From an uncultured Ruminococcus sp. (lineage in GTDB: Bacteria; Bacillota; Clostridia; Oscillospirales; Acutalibacteraceae), in assembly GCA_902778175.1 (NCBI GenBank), contig CACYWT010000011.1, forward strand, positions 1 through 64,000: DNA of 64,000 nt. The letters are read 5' to 3'. Positions within the stretch are counted from its first letter, which is position 1, and each line of letters opens with the position of its first letter. Below the pieces are notes generated by a model, which was not told the origin of the DNA, did no database searches, and was given only the letters and a program-made list of their open reading frames with translations. Below, piece after piece: positions 33,919-43,105 of the stretch. The translations under genes were made by a program, and so were the position numbers.

Positions 33919-34638
33919 TTAAATTCCATGTTTTCGGCTTAAAATATCATTTGTTTCATTTTCGGACAATTCTCTGGATTCGCCCTCCCGGAGATTTTCG
34001 TCAAGAAATACTCCTCCGATCCTCAGTCTTTTAAGACGGAGAACCTCCGCGTTCAATGATGCAAACATTTTTCTGACCTGATGAAATTTTCCCTCACAGA
34101 TCTCGACAAGAGCGGTATTATCCCCGGTGATTTTCATTTCGGCAGGCATAAACTGTATTTCTCCGCATTTTATACCCGATGCAAAGGCTGAAATATCGCT
34201 TTGTGTAAGCTTTCTGTCGCACTGAGCCTCATAGAGCTTATATACATGGCTTTTCGGAGCGAGCATTTTATGAGCAAGCTCTCCGTCGTCGGTGATCAGT
34301 ATGAACCCCTCGGAATCCTTGTCAAGCCTGCCGGCAGGAAAAAGCCCGTCGCGTCTGAGCTCCGGCGGCAGAAGATCAATTACTGTAGCAGCATTTTTAT
34401 CCCTGCTTGCGCTGAGGATCCCGCGCGGTTTATTCATCATGATATACAGATACTGTCTGAACCGGAGTTTGTTTCCGCAGACGAATATCTCGTCTGTATC
34501 GGGGTCGAATTTTTCCTCGTGACGTTTTACAGCAGTGCCGTTCACGATCACCTGTCCTTTCCGGATAAGCTGTTTTGTTTCGCTTCTTGTCGCAATATTC
34601 TGTGAAGAGAGTATCTTGTCGATCCTTTGTTTTTCCAT
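33919..34638 (-). CDS. 16S rRNA pseudouridine synthase (RsuA-like)
   Basis: 239 residues: S4 domain (about 1-60; RIDKILSSQNIATRSE) and RsuA-type catalytic domain with Asp106 in AGRLDKDSEGFILITDDG and the FHQVRKMFA segment. RsuA acts on U516 of 16S rRNA (E. coli numbering). It is distinct from the RluB homologue at 12221, so the window codes for both a small- and a large-subunit type enzyme. Start at 34638 is preceded by GGCGGGAGC. Monocistronic with a TTGAAA-17-TATCAT promoter. Confidence 0.9.
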   Translation of the reverse strand: MEKQRIDKILSSQNIATRSETKQLIRKGQVIVNGTAVKRHEEKFDPDTDEIFVCGNKLRFRQYLYIMMNKPRGILSASRDKNAATVIDLLPPELRRDGLFPAGRLDKDSEGFILITDDGELAHKMLAPKSHVYKLYEAQCDRKLTQSDISAFASGIKCGEIQFMPAEMKITGDNTALVEICEGKFHQVRKMFASLNAEVLRLKRLRIGGVFLDENLREGESRELSENETNDILSRKHGI

Positions 34639-34664
34639 GCTCCCGCCTCCGTTTTTCTTTTTCC

Positions 34665-34693
34665 ATGATAACACAAAAATTCGTCGGTTTCAA
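34665..34693 (-). promoter_or_regulatory. Promoter of the rsuA-like gene
   Basis: On the minus strand TTGAAA (34693-34688), 17-bp spacer, TATCAT (34670-34665) with TGT just before the -10. Confidence 0.6.
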
Positions 34694-34809
34694 CATTTCC
34701 TTATCTCCCCGGTGAGCAGATCATATATCATCCGGTAAGCCCTGCGGATCTTTGCGCCGGCAGAACACTGCATTGATTTCCGCATATAATGACTGTGGAG
34801 GTATGTTTT

Positions 34810-35265
34810 ATGGAAACTGCTGTTTATGTTGTCGAAAAGGGCGATACCCTGTATAATATAGCGAAACATTTCGGTACTACAGTTGAGATTATCGCCGCCT
34901 TTAACGGAATAACCGACCCCGATGTCATTGATGCAGGCAGGATACTGAGGATTCCTTATGAGAATGAGGACGGGTATTATACCGTCAGAAGCGGCGATAC
35001 ACTCTACGGCATTGCAAAAAAATACGGTACAGCCGTCAGTATTCTTGCCGATCTGAATATGATCGAGGATCCCGACTATATCCGCGTAGGACAGAAGCTC
35101 CGTCTGCCGACGCAGGAGGGAGAACGGATATATGTCGTCCAAAAGGGAGATTCACTCTGGAGGATCGCGCAGAAATACGGCACGACCGTCGCCGCTCTTG
35201 CAAACCTCAACCGTCTGAGTAATACAGACTGTATCAGAGAAGGCATGAAACTTCGTATAAGCTGA
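34810..35265 (+). CDS. Triple LysM-domain protein without signal peptide
   Basis: 151 residues that are almost entirely three LysM repeats of about 45 residues each (starting at [38 protein letters not shown] and [19 protein letters not shown]). LysM binds N-acetylglucosamine-containing polymers such as peptidoglycan. No catalytic domain and no classical signal peptide are present, so it either leaves the cell by another route, is released on lysis, or works inside, for example on spore material. The start follows GGAGGTATG. Convergent with the flippase gene (9 bp between stops). Confidence 0.9.
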   Translation: METAVYVVEKGDTLYNIAKHFGTTVEIIAAFNGITDPDVIDAGRILRIPYENEDGYYTVRSGDTLYGIAKKYGTAVSILADLNMIEDPDYIRVGQKLRLPTQEGERIYVVQKGDSLWRIAQKYGTTVAALANLNRLSNTDCIREGMKLRIS

Positions 35266-35274
35266 AAATCCGGC

Positions 35275-36729
35275 TCATCGTGAAACTCTTTTCAGCAGGA
35301 GCATTGACGAGGAACAGATTATTATGCACAAAGCGATCTCAGCAGGTGCGGAAAGCCGGATAAAATGCAGGATCAGACAGGGGATAAGTGAGCATATCAC
35401 GGGGCTGATGACCGTTTCCCGGAGATTCAGGGATATACCCGTGACTTTCATAAGGCGAAGAAAGCTGAGCGCAGTATTGAGCAGCTCGCTGAAAATGATC
35501 ACCGCGATCACTCCCGGTATCCCCGTGACGGGAATAAGGAAAAAAGTCAGCATCACGCGAATAAGCGAATCCGCAAGGTTGATAAGGAAATAACCCGTCT
35601 GTTCGTTCAGTCCCTTGAGTATGCCGTCCGCTCCGCTGTCGAGATACATCAGCGGAACGACGGGAGCGAGAACCGCTATATAAAACCCGGTCTGTTCGCT
35701 GCCGTACAGGAACAGCCCTATTTCCCCGGAAAAAAAGATCAGCATCATCATCACGGGGATCGAAAACTGCATTATTCCGGTTATCATACGCTGAGTCATA
35801 TGTCTTATCCCGTTTGTATGATGAAGCGAGCGCGCCTGTGCCATTTCCGGTATTATCAATGAGGCGAACGGCAGTATGAATACGGACGGGAATACTATTA
35901 CGGGCATTGCCATTGCGCTTATACTTCCGTACTGCGCAAGCGCCGAGCAGCTGTCCGCACCGTATTTCATCAGTCCTGCCGGAATGAGGATATTTTCCGC
36001 TGCCGAAAGCGCGCTGCGCAGACCTGCGTTTGCGGTACAGGGTATGGCTATCGGCAAAGCTGATGATATCAGCCGTGCTGTCCTTTCGGGCGGTGCGGCG
36101 ATCTTCTTTTTTTCGTGAAGGTAAAGAGCAAGCATGAGCGCCAGAGAAACCGTTTCCGCCGCTGTCGTACCCGAAACAGCCGCGCAGATCGCCTGTGAGG
36201 CTGCCTGAGACGGTTTCAGGCGTAAGATCAGTATACATATGCCTGTTTCGCAAAGCTGCTCTGTGAGCTGCTCAGCGGCAGTATAGATCATTTTCCTTCT
36301 TGCGGCAAAAAAGCCGCGCAGGACGGACGATACCGACATAAGAGGAAGACTCGGCGCAAGCAGCCTGAGAGCAGGCGCGGCGCAGGATCCGTCGGGGATA
36401 GTTCCTGCAAAGAGATCTGCCGATAAAAACATTACCGCTCCGGCAAGAGCGCCGAGGACGGCTCCGGATAATATAAACCGTTCTGTGATATAAAGCATTT
36501 TTCCGGGGACTGTCTGTTCGGAGCATAACCTTGTGACCGTTACCGTAAGACCGGAGGTCACGATCAGCGCGAATACGGCATAGACGGATATTATGAGCTG
36601 ATATACGCCCATTCCGGCTGTGCCTGCCTGTCCGGACAGAAATATCCTGAAATACATCGACAGACACCGTATCAGCAGGGCTGATGTCGTCATTACCGCG
36701 CCTGTGCGCAAAAAACTCGCTTTTTGTAT
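35275..36729 (-). CDS. SpoVB/MATE-type polysaccharide flippase, probable AUA start
   Basis: 484 residues if started at 36729, 478 from TTG at 36711. About 14 membrane segments of the MOP superfamily; members (SpoVB, MurJ-like Amj/RfbX types) flip lipid-linked cell-wall precursors. The only ribosome site is a perfect GGAGGTGATCC at 36741-36731. Seven nucleotides after its GGAGG stands ATA in frame, giving (M)QKASFLRTGAVMTTSALL, which matches the usual start of SpoVB proteins (short polar, SFLxGAxxLTxSLL). The TTG at 36711 lies 25 nt from GGAGG, too far. Single gene; role in spore cortex or vegetative wall cannot be told. Confidence 0.85.
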   Translation of the reverse strand: MQKASFLRTGAVMTTSALLIRCLSMYFRIFLSGQAGTAGMGVYQLIISVYAVFALIVTSGLTVTVTRLCSEQTVPGKMLYITERFILSGAVLGALAGAVMFLSADLFAGTIPDGSCAAPALRLLAPSLPLMSVSSVLRGFFAARRKMIYTAAEQLTEQLCETGICILILRLKPSQAASQAICAAVSGTTAAETVSLALMLALYLHEKKKIAAPPERTARLISSALPIAIPCTANAGLRSALSAAENILIPAGLMKYGADSCSALAQYGSISAMAMPVIVFPSVFILPFASLIIPEMAQARSLHHTNGIRHMTQRMITGIMQFSIPVMMMLIFFSGEIGLFLYGSEQTGFYIAVLAPVVPLMYLDSGADGILKGLNEQTGYFLINLADSLIRVMLTFFLIPVTGIPGVIAVIIFSELLNTALSFLRLMKVTGISLNLRETVISPVICSLIPCLILHFIRLSAPAEIALCIIICSSSMLLLKRVSR

Positions 36730-36895
36730 AGGATCACCTCCCCTGTGCAGAGCATAAAACGGAGCTTTATCAATGGCCGTTTCAGGCAGCGCCGCAGTCT
36801 GCCGGCCGTCAGATATGCGGAAAGAGCCGGTAAGCTGACGGTTATCGGTCGGGTTTGCCTTTATGTGATTCCCGACAATTTCTGATGAACGGTCA

Positions 36896-36924
36896 TTGAC
36901 ATAAACATATGTTTAATTTACAAT
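36896..36924 (+). promoter_or_regulatory. Promoter of the ABC exporter pair
   Basis: TTGACA (36896-36901), 17-bp spacer, TACAAT (36919-36924), 33 bp before the ATG. Confidence 0.7.
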
Positions 36925-36957
36925 AGTATTACAGTATTAATTGCAGGAGAAGGAAAG

Positions 36958-38688
36958 ATGTTCAGATTAAGACGTTTTTTAAAGGGCTACATATTCCAGC
37001 TCACGGTCGGACCGCTTTGCAAGCTCATCGAGGCTGTATTTGAGCTTATGATACCGATGATAACGGCGGATATCATTGACACAGGCGTGAAAAACAATGA
37101 TGCAGGCTATGTTCTCAGCCGCGGCGGACTGATGGTTCTGATGGGGGCGCTGGGGCTTTGCTTTGCGCTCGTATGCCAGAAATCCGCGTCCATTGCATCA
37201 CAGGGATTCGGTACAAAGCTCAGGAACGCAATGTTCCGGCATATCAATACCCTTTCCTATGAGGAGATCGACAGGATAGGCACACCGTCGCTTATCACCC
37301 GTATGACAAACGATATAAATCAGCTCCAGCTTGCAGTGGCAATGCTTATCCGTCTTGTGATACGCGCTCCGTTTCTTGTTATCGGCGCAATGATCATGGC
37401 GTTTATGATCGATGTGAGAATGGCGCTGATATTTGTTGTCGCAGCTCCGCTTATAGCGCTGGTGCTTTATATCGTTATGACGCGCTCTGTCCCTTATTTC
37501 AAGGCAATGCAGAAAAAGCTCGACAGGGTATCGCTTATTTCACGCGAGAACCTTTCGGGCAACCGCGTTATCCGCGCCTTTGACAAGCAGGATTATGAGC
37601 AGCAGCGTTTCGATTCCGCGAACAGTGAGCTTGCATCGACAGCCGTTCGCGTGGGAAGGATATCCGCTCTGCTTAACCCGATAACATATACGATAGCTCA
37701 GGCTGCGATAATAGCAATAGTCTGGATGGGATCCTGCTATGTTGACAGCGGAAGTCTTCAGACAGGACAGATAATCGCCCTTGTAAACTATATGACGCAG
37801 ATACTTCTTGCTATGATCGTGGTATCAAATCTTGTTGTTATTTTCACCAAGGCGGCTGCAAGCGCGTCGCGCGTAAATGAGGTATTTGATATGCAGCCTT
37901 CCGTTACGGAGAAAACGCATAAGGATATTTCCCCGGACGAAAATGCTCCTGCCGTTGTTTTTGACAATGTTTGCTTTGCCTACGGCAGCGGCGGATATGC
38001 CCTGAAAAATATCAGTTTTTCCGTAAAGAGGGGTATGACAGTCGGAATAATCGGCGGCACGGGTTCGGGCAAATCCACTCTTGTGAATCTGATACCTCGT
38101 TTCTATGACGTATCCGAGGGCAGCGTCAGCGTATACGGCAATGATGTCAGGGAATATTCCTTTGAACAGCTGCGCTCCGTTATGGGCATAGTCCCTCAGA
38201 AGGCGGCGCTTTTCAGCGGAACGATAGAGGATAATCTTCGCTGGGCGAAAAAAGATGCTTCCGATGAGGAAATAAACAAGGCTCTGCGAATTTCTCAGTC
38301 GTATGAATTTGTTGAAAAGATGCCGGAAAAAACAAAAAAGACGGTCACCGCAGGAGGAAAGAACCTTTCGGGCGGACAGAGGCAAAGACTGACGATAGCG
38401 AGGGCGCTTGTCGGCAGTCCGGAAATACTTATACTTGACGACAGCGCAAGCGCGCTTGATTTTGCGACGGACGCCGCGCTGAGGAAGGCTCTGCGTGATG
38501 AAACAAAGGGCATGACGGTGTTCATGGTATCGCAGAGGGTCGGGACCGTCCGTTATGCGGATAAGATACTTGTCATTGACAACGGCGAACTGGCAGGGCA
38601 GGGTACGCATAACGAGCTTGTGAAAAGCTGCCCGGTTTACCGTGAGATATGCCTGTCACAGCTCAGGGCAGAGGAGGTGGAAAACTGA
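36958..38688 (+). CDS. Heterodimeric ABC exporter subunit A (degenerate ATPase site)
   Basis: 576 residues: six membrane segments (1-310) fused to an ATPase domain. Walker A GGTGSGKST, signature LSGGQRQRL. After Walker B the catalytic glutamate is replaced by aspartate (LILDDSASALD), the mark of the non-consensus half in heterodimeric exporters of the LmrCD/TmrAB/YheIH class. These usually export drugs, lipids or peptides; the true substrate is unknown. Start follows GAGAAGGAAAG. Its stop overlaps the start of subunit B (TGATG). Confidence 0.93.
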   Translation: MFRLRRFLKGYIFQLTVGPLCKLIEAVFELMIPMITADIIDTGVKNNDAGYVLSRGGLMVLMGALGLCFALVCQKSASIASQGFGTKLRNAMFRHINTLSYEEIDRIGTPSLITRMTNDINQLQLAVAMLIRLVIRAPFLVIGAMIMAFMIDVRMALIFVVAAPLIALVLYIVMTRSVPYFKAMQKKLDRVSLISRENLSGNRVIRAFDKQDYEQQRFDSANSELASTAVRVGRISALLNPITYTIAQAAIIAIVWMGSCYVDSGSLQTGQIIALVNYMTQILLAMIVVSNLVVIFTKAAASASRVNEVFDMQPSVTEKTHKDISPDENAPAVVFDNVCFAYGSGGYALKNISFSVKRGMTVGIIGGTGSGKSTLVNLIPRFYDVSEGSVSVYGNDVREYSFEQLRSVMGIVPQKAALFSGTIEDNLRWAKKDASDEEINKALRISQSYEFVEKMPEKTKKTVTAGGKNLSGGQRQRLTIARALVGSPEILILDDSASALDFATDAALRKALRDETKGMTVFMVSQRVGTVRYADKILVIDNGELAGQGTHNELVKSCPVYREICLSQLRAEEVEN

Positions 38689-40442
38689 TGAAGGACAAAA
38701 GCAAAGGATCCTCCGCCGCCACATTGAAAAGAATACTGAAATACGCTTCTCCCTACAAGGGAAGGATCGTTCTTGCGCTGTTATTTGCATTTCTGTATGT
38801 CGTTTTGAATCTTACTGCTCCGGTGCTTGTCGGCTATGCGATAGACAATGCCGTCGGAACGGGACAGGTCAATTACGGCATGATACTTGAACTGCTCCTG
38901 CTTACGGGAACGGTTGTGGTTATGTCATCTGTTTTCCAGTGGCTTATGAATCTCTGCACGAATTACGTTGCTTATTTTACCGTCAGAGATCTGCGCCGCG
39001 ACATCTGCCGTAAATTCAATACCGTTCCGCTGAAATATATCGACGGCCATCCGCACGGCGATCTTCTAAGCAGAATGATAAACGATACGGACAGCATCGG
39101 TGACGGTCTTCTGCAGGGGATAACACAGCTTTTTTCGGGAATAGTGATGATACTCTGCACACTCGGTTTCATGATATTCCTGAATATCTATATTGCTCTG
39201 GTGGTAGTGATTATTACCCCTCTGTCAATGTTTGTTGCGGCATTCATAACAAGGCTGAGCCAGAGAATGTTCCGCGAGCAGTCCGCTGCACAGGGAGAAC
39301 TCAGCTCGTATATCGAGGAATATGTCGGCGGTCAGAAGATCGTCAAGGCATTCGGCTATGAGCAGCGTTCACAGGAAAGCTTTGAACAGATCAATTCACG
39401 CCTGCAGCAGTGCGGACAGAAATCCCAGTTTTATTCATCTCTTGCAAATCCGAGCACTCGTTTCGTAAACGGGCTTGTCACGGCGGCGGTCTGCATTACA
39501 GGATCGCTCAGCGCGATACAGGGGACGCTTTCCGTCGGACAGATCGCTGCGTTCATCACATATGCGAATCAGTATACCAAGCCTTTCAACGAGGTAACGG
39601 GCGTTATTCCGCAGCTGCAGTCGGCTCTTGCAGGCGCGGACAGAGTCTTTGCGATGCTCGACGAAGCCGACCAGACCCCTGAGCCGGAAAATGTACAGGA
39701 GCTTTCTTCATGCAGCGGCAGTCTTGATATAAAGAATGTGGATTTCTCATATGTTCCGGACAGACCGCTGATAACCGATTTCAGTCTGCGTGTAAAGCCC
39801 GGTCAGCGGATTGCGATAGTTGGTCCGACAGGCTGCGGAAAGACGACATTCATAAATCTTCTGATGCGCTTTTACGATATCGACGAGGGTGCTATAATGC
39901 TCGACGGGAAAAATATCTATGAGCTGACACGAAGCTCCCTCAGGCGCAGCTACGGCATGGTGCTGCAGGAAAGCTGGCTTTACAATGCCACGATAAGGGA
40001 AAACATTGCCTACGGACGTCCCGACGCAACTATGGACGAGATCAGAGCTGCCGCAAAAAAAGCGTACATCGACCGTTTTATAGAGCGTCTGCCTGAAAAA
40101 TACGAAACTATGATAACCGAGGAAGGCGGAAATCTTTCTCAGGGACAAAGACAGCTGATGTGCATTGCAAGGGTAATGCTCTGCCAGCCGCCCATGCTTA
40201 TACTTGACGAGGCGACAAGCTCCATAGATACACGCACGGAAATACGGATACAGCGCGCTTTTGCGGAAATGATGAAGGGCAGGACGAGCTTTATCGTTGC
40301 GCACAGGCTTTCGACTATCAAGGAAGCGGATATCATACTTGTCATGAAGGACGGCAATATCATAGAGCAGGGCAGCCATGACGAGCTTATGCAGCGCAAA
40401 GGCTTTTACTGCAATCTTTACAACAGTCAGTTCAGCAGCTGA
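38688..40442 (+). CDS. Heterodimeric ABC exporter subunit B (canonical ATPase site)
   Basis: 584 residues: six membrane segments and an ATPase domain with Walker A GPTGCGKTT, signature LSQGQRQLM, Walker B LILDEATSSID with the catalytic Glu, and H-loop VAHRLST. It completes the exporter with subunit A. ATG at 38688 overlaps the upstream stop, with GAGGAGGTGG as ribosome site; the frame is open 13 codons higher but these lie inside subunit A. Terminator after the stop. Confidence 0.94.
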   Translation: MKDKSKGSSAATLKRILKYASPYKGRIVLALLFAFLYVVLNLTAPVLVGYAIDNAVGTGQVNYGMILELLLLTGTVVVMSSVFQWLMNLCTNYVAYFTVRDLRRDICRKFNTVPLKYIDGHPHGDLLSRMINDTDSIGDGLLQGITQLFSGIVMILCTLGFMIFLNIYIALVVVIITPLSMFVAAFITRLSQRMFREQSAAQGELSSYIEEYVGGQKIVKAFGYEQRSQESFEQINSRLQQCGQKSQFYSSLANPSTRFVNGLVTAAVCITGSLSAIQGTLSVGQIAAFITYANQYTKPFNEVTGVIPQLQSALAGADRVFAMLDEADQTPEPENVQELSSCSGSLDIKNVDFSYVPDRPLITDFSLRVKPGQRIAIVGPTGCGKTTFINLLMRFYDIDEGAIMLDGKNIYELTRSSLRRSYGMVLQESWLYNATIRENIAYGRPDATMDEIRAAAKKAYIDRFIERLPEKYETMITEEGGNLSQGQRQLMCIARVMLCQPPMLILDEATSSIDTRTEIRIQRAFAEMMKGRTSFIVAHRLSTIKEADIILVMKDGNIIEQGSHDELMQRKGFYCNLYNSQFSS

Positions 40443-40468
40443 TATCAGTTGCGGAGCTTATGATGAAA

Positions 40469-40515
40469 ACTCCCCTCTTTTGTACGGATCAGCGTACAAG
40501 GAGGGGAGTCTTTTT
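40469..40515 (+). terminator. Terminator of the ABC exporter operon
   Basis: Long hairpin: ACTCCCCTC / GAGGGGAGT outside and TGTACG / CGTACA inside, followed by CTTTTT. Confidence 0.9.
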
Positions 40516-40613
40516 CTGCGGCTGTCTTAGGCGTTGGATCTATCCCGGATATGCTGTTATGTCAAGATCATCGGCGTTTGCATAGTATGTAACAAAAAGA
40601 GAGGTGACGAAAA

Positions 40614-40844
40614 ATGGGAAAGCCTGCGATCATGGTGTCGTCTGTGACAAATGCGCTCAGGGGACAGAAATTACTTGCTTCCCACGGGATAAGAGCTGAA
40701 ATACAAAGAAGTGTCGGAAAAGGTGAAAGAAAGGGCTGCGGCTACAGTCTGATCGTTGCCCCGGATAAGAGTGATACGGCTGTCGGGCTGCTGATAAAAA
40801 GCGGTATAAAGGTAGTCGGACAGACGGAAAGGGGCAGTATCTGA
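40614..40844 (+). CDS. DUF3343 putative sulfur/selenium carrier-like protein
   Basis: 76 residues, small soluble protein with a basic, glycine-rich centre (VGKGERKGCGYSL) and a single conserved Cys in GCGYSL. The N-terminal part (MVSSVTNALRGQKLLASHGI) matches DUF3343. In Clostridia DUF3343 genes sit next to the EF2568-type cysteine desulfurase, as here, where its stop overlaps the next ATG (TGATG). A role in passing sulfur or selenium from the desulfurase is proposed for the family, not shown. Ribosome site AGAGGTGA. Confidence 0.85.
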   Translation: MGKPAIMVSSVTNALRGQKLLASHGIRAEIQRSVGKGERKGCGYSLIVAPDKSDTAVGLLIKSGIKVVGQTERGSI

Positions 40845-42004
40845 TGATATATCTTGATAATTCCGCTACGACTTTTCCGAAACCGCAGACGGTGAGAAAT
40901 GCCGTATCTGCGGCAATGGCGGCGTCTGCAAATCCCGGGCGCAGCGGACATCCGCTGTCGCTTGCCGCCGCAAGGAAAATTTATTCCGTCAGACAGACAG
41001 CGGCTGAATTTTTCGGCATGGAAAACGAAGCCCGTGTATTATTTGTGCGCAACTGTACAGAAGGACTTAATATCGCGCTGAAGGGTCTGCTGCACAGGGG
41101 AGATCATGTTGTGGTATCATCTCTTGAGCATAATGCTGTCATGCGTCCGCTTGAAAAGCTTTCCGGGATCGGAGTGAAATATACAAAGGCGCGGATCTTT
41201 GCAGGTGATGATGACAGTACGATAGACAGCTTCCGCAGGGCAATAAACAAGGATACGAGAATGATAGTATGCACTCATGCGTCAAACGTCTGGGGTATAA
41301 GGCTGCCTGTTGAAAGATTATGCGCTCTTGCGCATACCTACGGGCTTTTGTTTGTGCTTGACGCAGCCCAGAGCGCCGGAGTATTACCGCTCAGCATGGC
41401 GGACGGATACGACGTAGTATGCTGCGCAGGTCACAAGGGTCTTTACGGTCCGATGGGTACGGGGCTGATGCTGTTATCAGAAGGAGTGGATCCGGATACG
41501 CTGACAGAGGGAGGAACCGGCAGCAATTCATTTTCGCTTGTTCAGCCGGAGGATCTTCCCGATCGCTATGAAAGCGGAACGCCGGATCTGTCCGGTATTG
41601 CAGGTCTGGGAGCAGGTATTGGATTTGTAATGGGCAAGGGCAGGGAGAAGATAAGCTCGCATGAATTTTCGCTGATCACGAGGCTGTATGACAGGCTGAA
41701 TGGAAAACGGGGAGTTGTGCTTTATACGGATCGTCCGTCGGAGGAATATTCGGTACCGGTTTTATCGTTCAATATTGAGGGTATGCACAGTGAAGAAGCG
41801 GCAGCCGCTCTCGGCAGAAATGGCATAGCGGTCAGGGCAGGACTGCATTGCGCTCCGTGCGCGCATGAATTCATGAAAACTGAGGAGATCGGGGCGGTAA
41901 GGATATCGCCGTCGGTATTCACTGCGCGAAGCGAAATAGACAGGACGGCTCAGGCGGTTATCGAGCTTGCAGATCAGAGAAAGCCGAAGAGTTTACGTTT
42001 ATAG
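40844..42004 (+). CDS. Cysteine desulfurase-like class V aminotransferase (EF2568 family)
   Basis: 386 residues, PLP enzyme. YLDNSATTFPKP at the N-terminus, THASNVWG, VLDAAQSAG and the Schiff-base lysine K198 in CAGHKGLYG are all conserved. The mobile-loop cysteine is Cys336 (GLHCAPCAHE, with a second Cys at 339). It differs from NifS/IscS and SufS in the SGHP segment (34-37). It probably frees sulfur (or selenium) from cysteine. No SufU, IscU or selD gene is nearby. It is translationally coupled to DUF3343. Confidence 0.9.
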   Translation: MIYLDNSATTFPKPQTVRNAVSAAMAASANPGRSGHPLSLAAARKIYSVRQTAAEFFGMENEARVLFVRNCTEGLNIALKGLLHRGDHVVVSSLEHNAVMRPLEKLSGIGVKYTKARIFAGDDDSTIDSFRRAINKDTRMIVCTHASNVWGIRLPVERLCALAHTYGLLFVLDAAQSAGVLPLSMADGYDVVCCAGHKGLYGPMGTGLMLLSEGVDPDTLTEGGTGSNSFSLVQPEDLPDRYESGTPDLSGIAGLGAGIGFVMGKGREKISSHEFSLITRLYDRLNGKRGVVLYTDRPSEEYSVPVLSFNIEGMHSEEAAAALGRNGIAVRAGLHCAPCAHEFMKTEEIGAVRISPSVFTARSEIDRTAQAVIELADQRKPKSLRL

Positions 42005-42016
42005 ATCATTGCCGGG

Positions 42017-42036
42017 GCAGCCGCGTATACGGCTGC
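42017..42036 (+). terminator. Hairpin after the desulfurase gene
   Basis: Perfect stem GCAGCCG / CGGCTGC with loop CGTATA, 12 bp after the stop. No T-tract follows directly, so it is a weak terminator or an mRNA 3' stabiliser. Confidence 0.45.
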
Positions 42037-42090
42037 TCTGCGGCTGCATTAAGACAAGCGTTAAAAAATAAAAAAATATTAAAAAAAGTG

Positions 42091-42118
42091 TTGCTAAAAT
42101 CAAATGATATGTTAAAAT
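42091..42118 (+). promoter_or_regulatory. Candidate cdaA promoter
   Basis: TTGCTA (42091-42096), 16-bp spacer, TAAAAT (42113-42118), in a very AT-rich stretch. Confidence 0.45.
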
Positions 42119-42208
42119 AGTTATAGGATGATCTGCAAGGCGGCATTTTTTGAAGAATTATGATCAGTCCCTTAAAATTTCCTTTTGTTTTATTCCGGGG
42201 GTGTGAAA

Positions 42209-43105
42209 ATGTGGGGAGCCATACAATCAATGTATGAATCATTCTGCGCTCTGATGCTTACGTTCAAGGTGTCAGACGTCCTTGATATAATTATTGTTTC
42301 GTTTATAATCTACAGCCTCATAAAAATCGTCCGCGAAACCAGAGCGGAACAGCTTGTAAAAGGTATTCTTATACTTCTGGTCGCATATGCTGTTTCGGGA
42401 CTGTTCAATCTGAAAATGCTCAATACACTGTTTACATCATTTTTCCAGTTTTCGGTGCTGGCAGTTCTTATCGTTTTTCAGCCGGAATTGCGAAGCGCTC
42501 TTGAACATATCGGAAGAAGCAAGATCGGAAAATACTGGACGGGTCTTTCATCTTCCGGCGTTGAGGAAAATCATGTACGCCAGATAAGAAAATGCATAAA
42601 CAGTGTTGTTGACGTGGCAGGAAGTTTCCAGCGCTCCAAAACGGGCGCGCTTATCGTATTCGAGAGAAGAACAAAGCTCGGAGAGATCGTCGATACAGGC
42701 ACTGTTGTCGATGCGGAGCCGTCTGTTTCAATGATAGGAAATATCTTCTTCAATAAGGCTCCCCTTCATGACGGAGCAATGATAATCCGCGACGGAAAAA
42801 TTCTTGCGGCAGGCTGTATCCTTCCGCTGACAAAGAATAATAATATCAGCGCCGACCTCGGGACACGTCACCGCGCGGCGCTCGGGATAAGCGAAAACAG
42901 CGACGCCGTTATCGTAGTGGTATCTGAGGAAACAGGAACTATCTCTATCGCAAAAAACGGCATCATCACAAGAAACTATACCCGTGAAACACTGAGCATG
43001 GAGCTTGAAGATGAGCTTATCCCCAAGGATAATGAAAAATCCGATCGTATTCCCATTCTCAACACCGTGATGAAAGGAAAGAAAAATGAAAGGAACAAAA
43101 AGTAA
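42209..43105 (+). CDS. cdaA: Diadenylate cyclase CdaA (c-di-AMP synthase)
   Basis: 298 residues: three N-terminal membrane segments (about 25-95) and a DAC domain. The two catalytic motifs are intact: DGA (188-190 in NKAPLHDGAMII) and RHR (220-222 in LGTRHRAALG). It joins two ATP into c-di-AMP, which controls potassium and osmolyte transport and wall homeostasis in Firmicutes. The ATG at 42209 follows GGGGGTGTG. The 3' end overlaps cdaR by 20 nt. GlmM, the usual third member of the operon, is not adjacent. Confidence 0.96.
   Translation: MWGAIQSMYESFCALMLTFKVSDVLDIIIVSFIIYSLIKIVRETRAEQLVKGILILLVAYAVSGLFNLKMLNTLFTSFFQFSVLAVLIVFQPELRSALEHIGRSKIGKYWTGLSSSGVEENHVRQIRKCINSVVDVAGSFQRSKTGALIVFERRTKLGEIVDTGTVVDAEPSVSMIGNIFFNKAPLHDGAMIIRDGKILAAGCILPLTKNNNISADLGTRHRAALGISENSDAVIVVVSEETGTISIAKNGIITRNYTRETLSMELEDELIPKDNEKSDRIPILNTVMKGKKNERNKK

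Noticed and set aside
35339..36253. 304-codon minus-strand frame inside the flippase gene
   Set aside because: Shifted frame of the flippase; Arg/Ser/Gly-rich translation without hydrophobic pattern.
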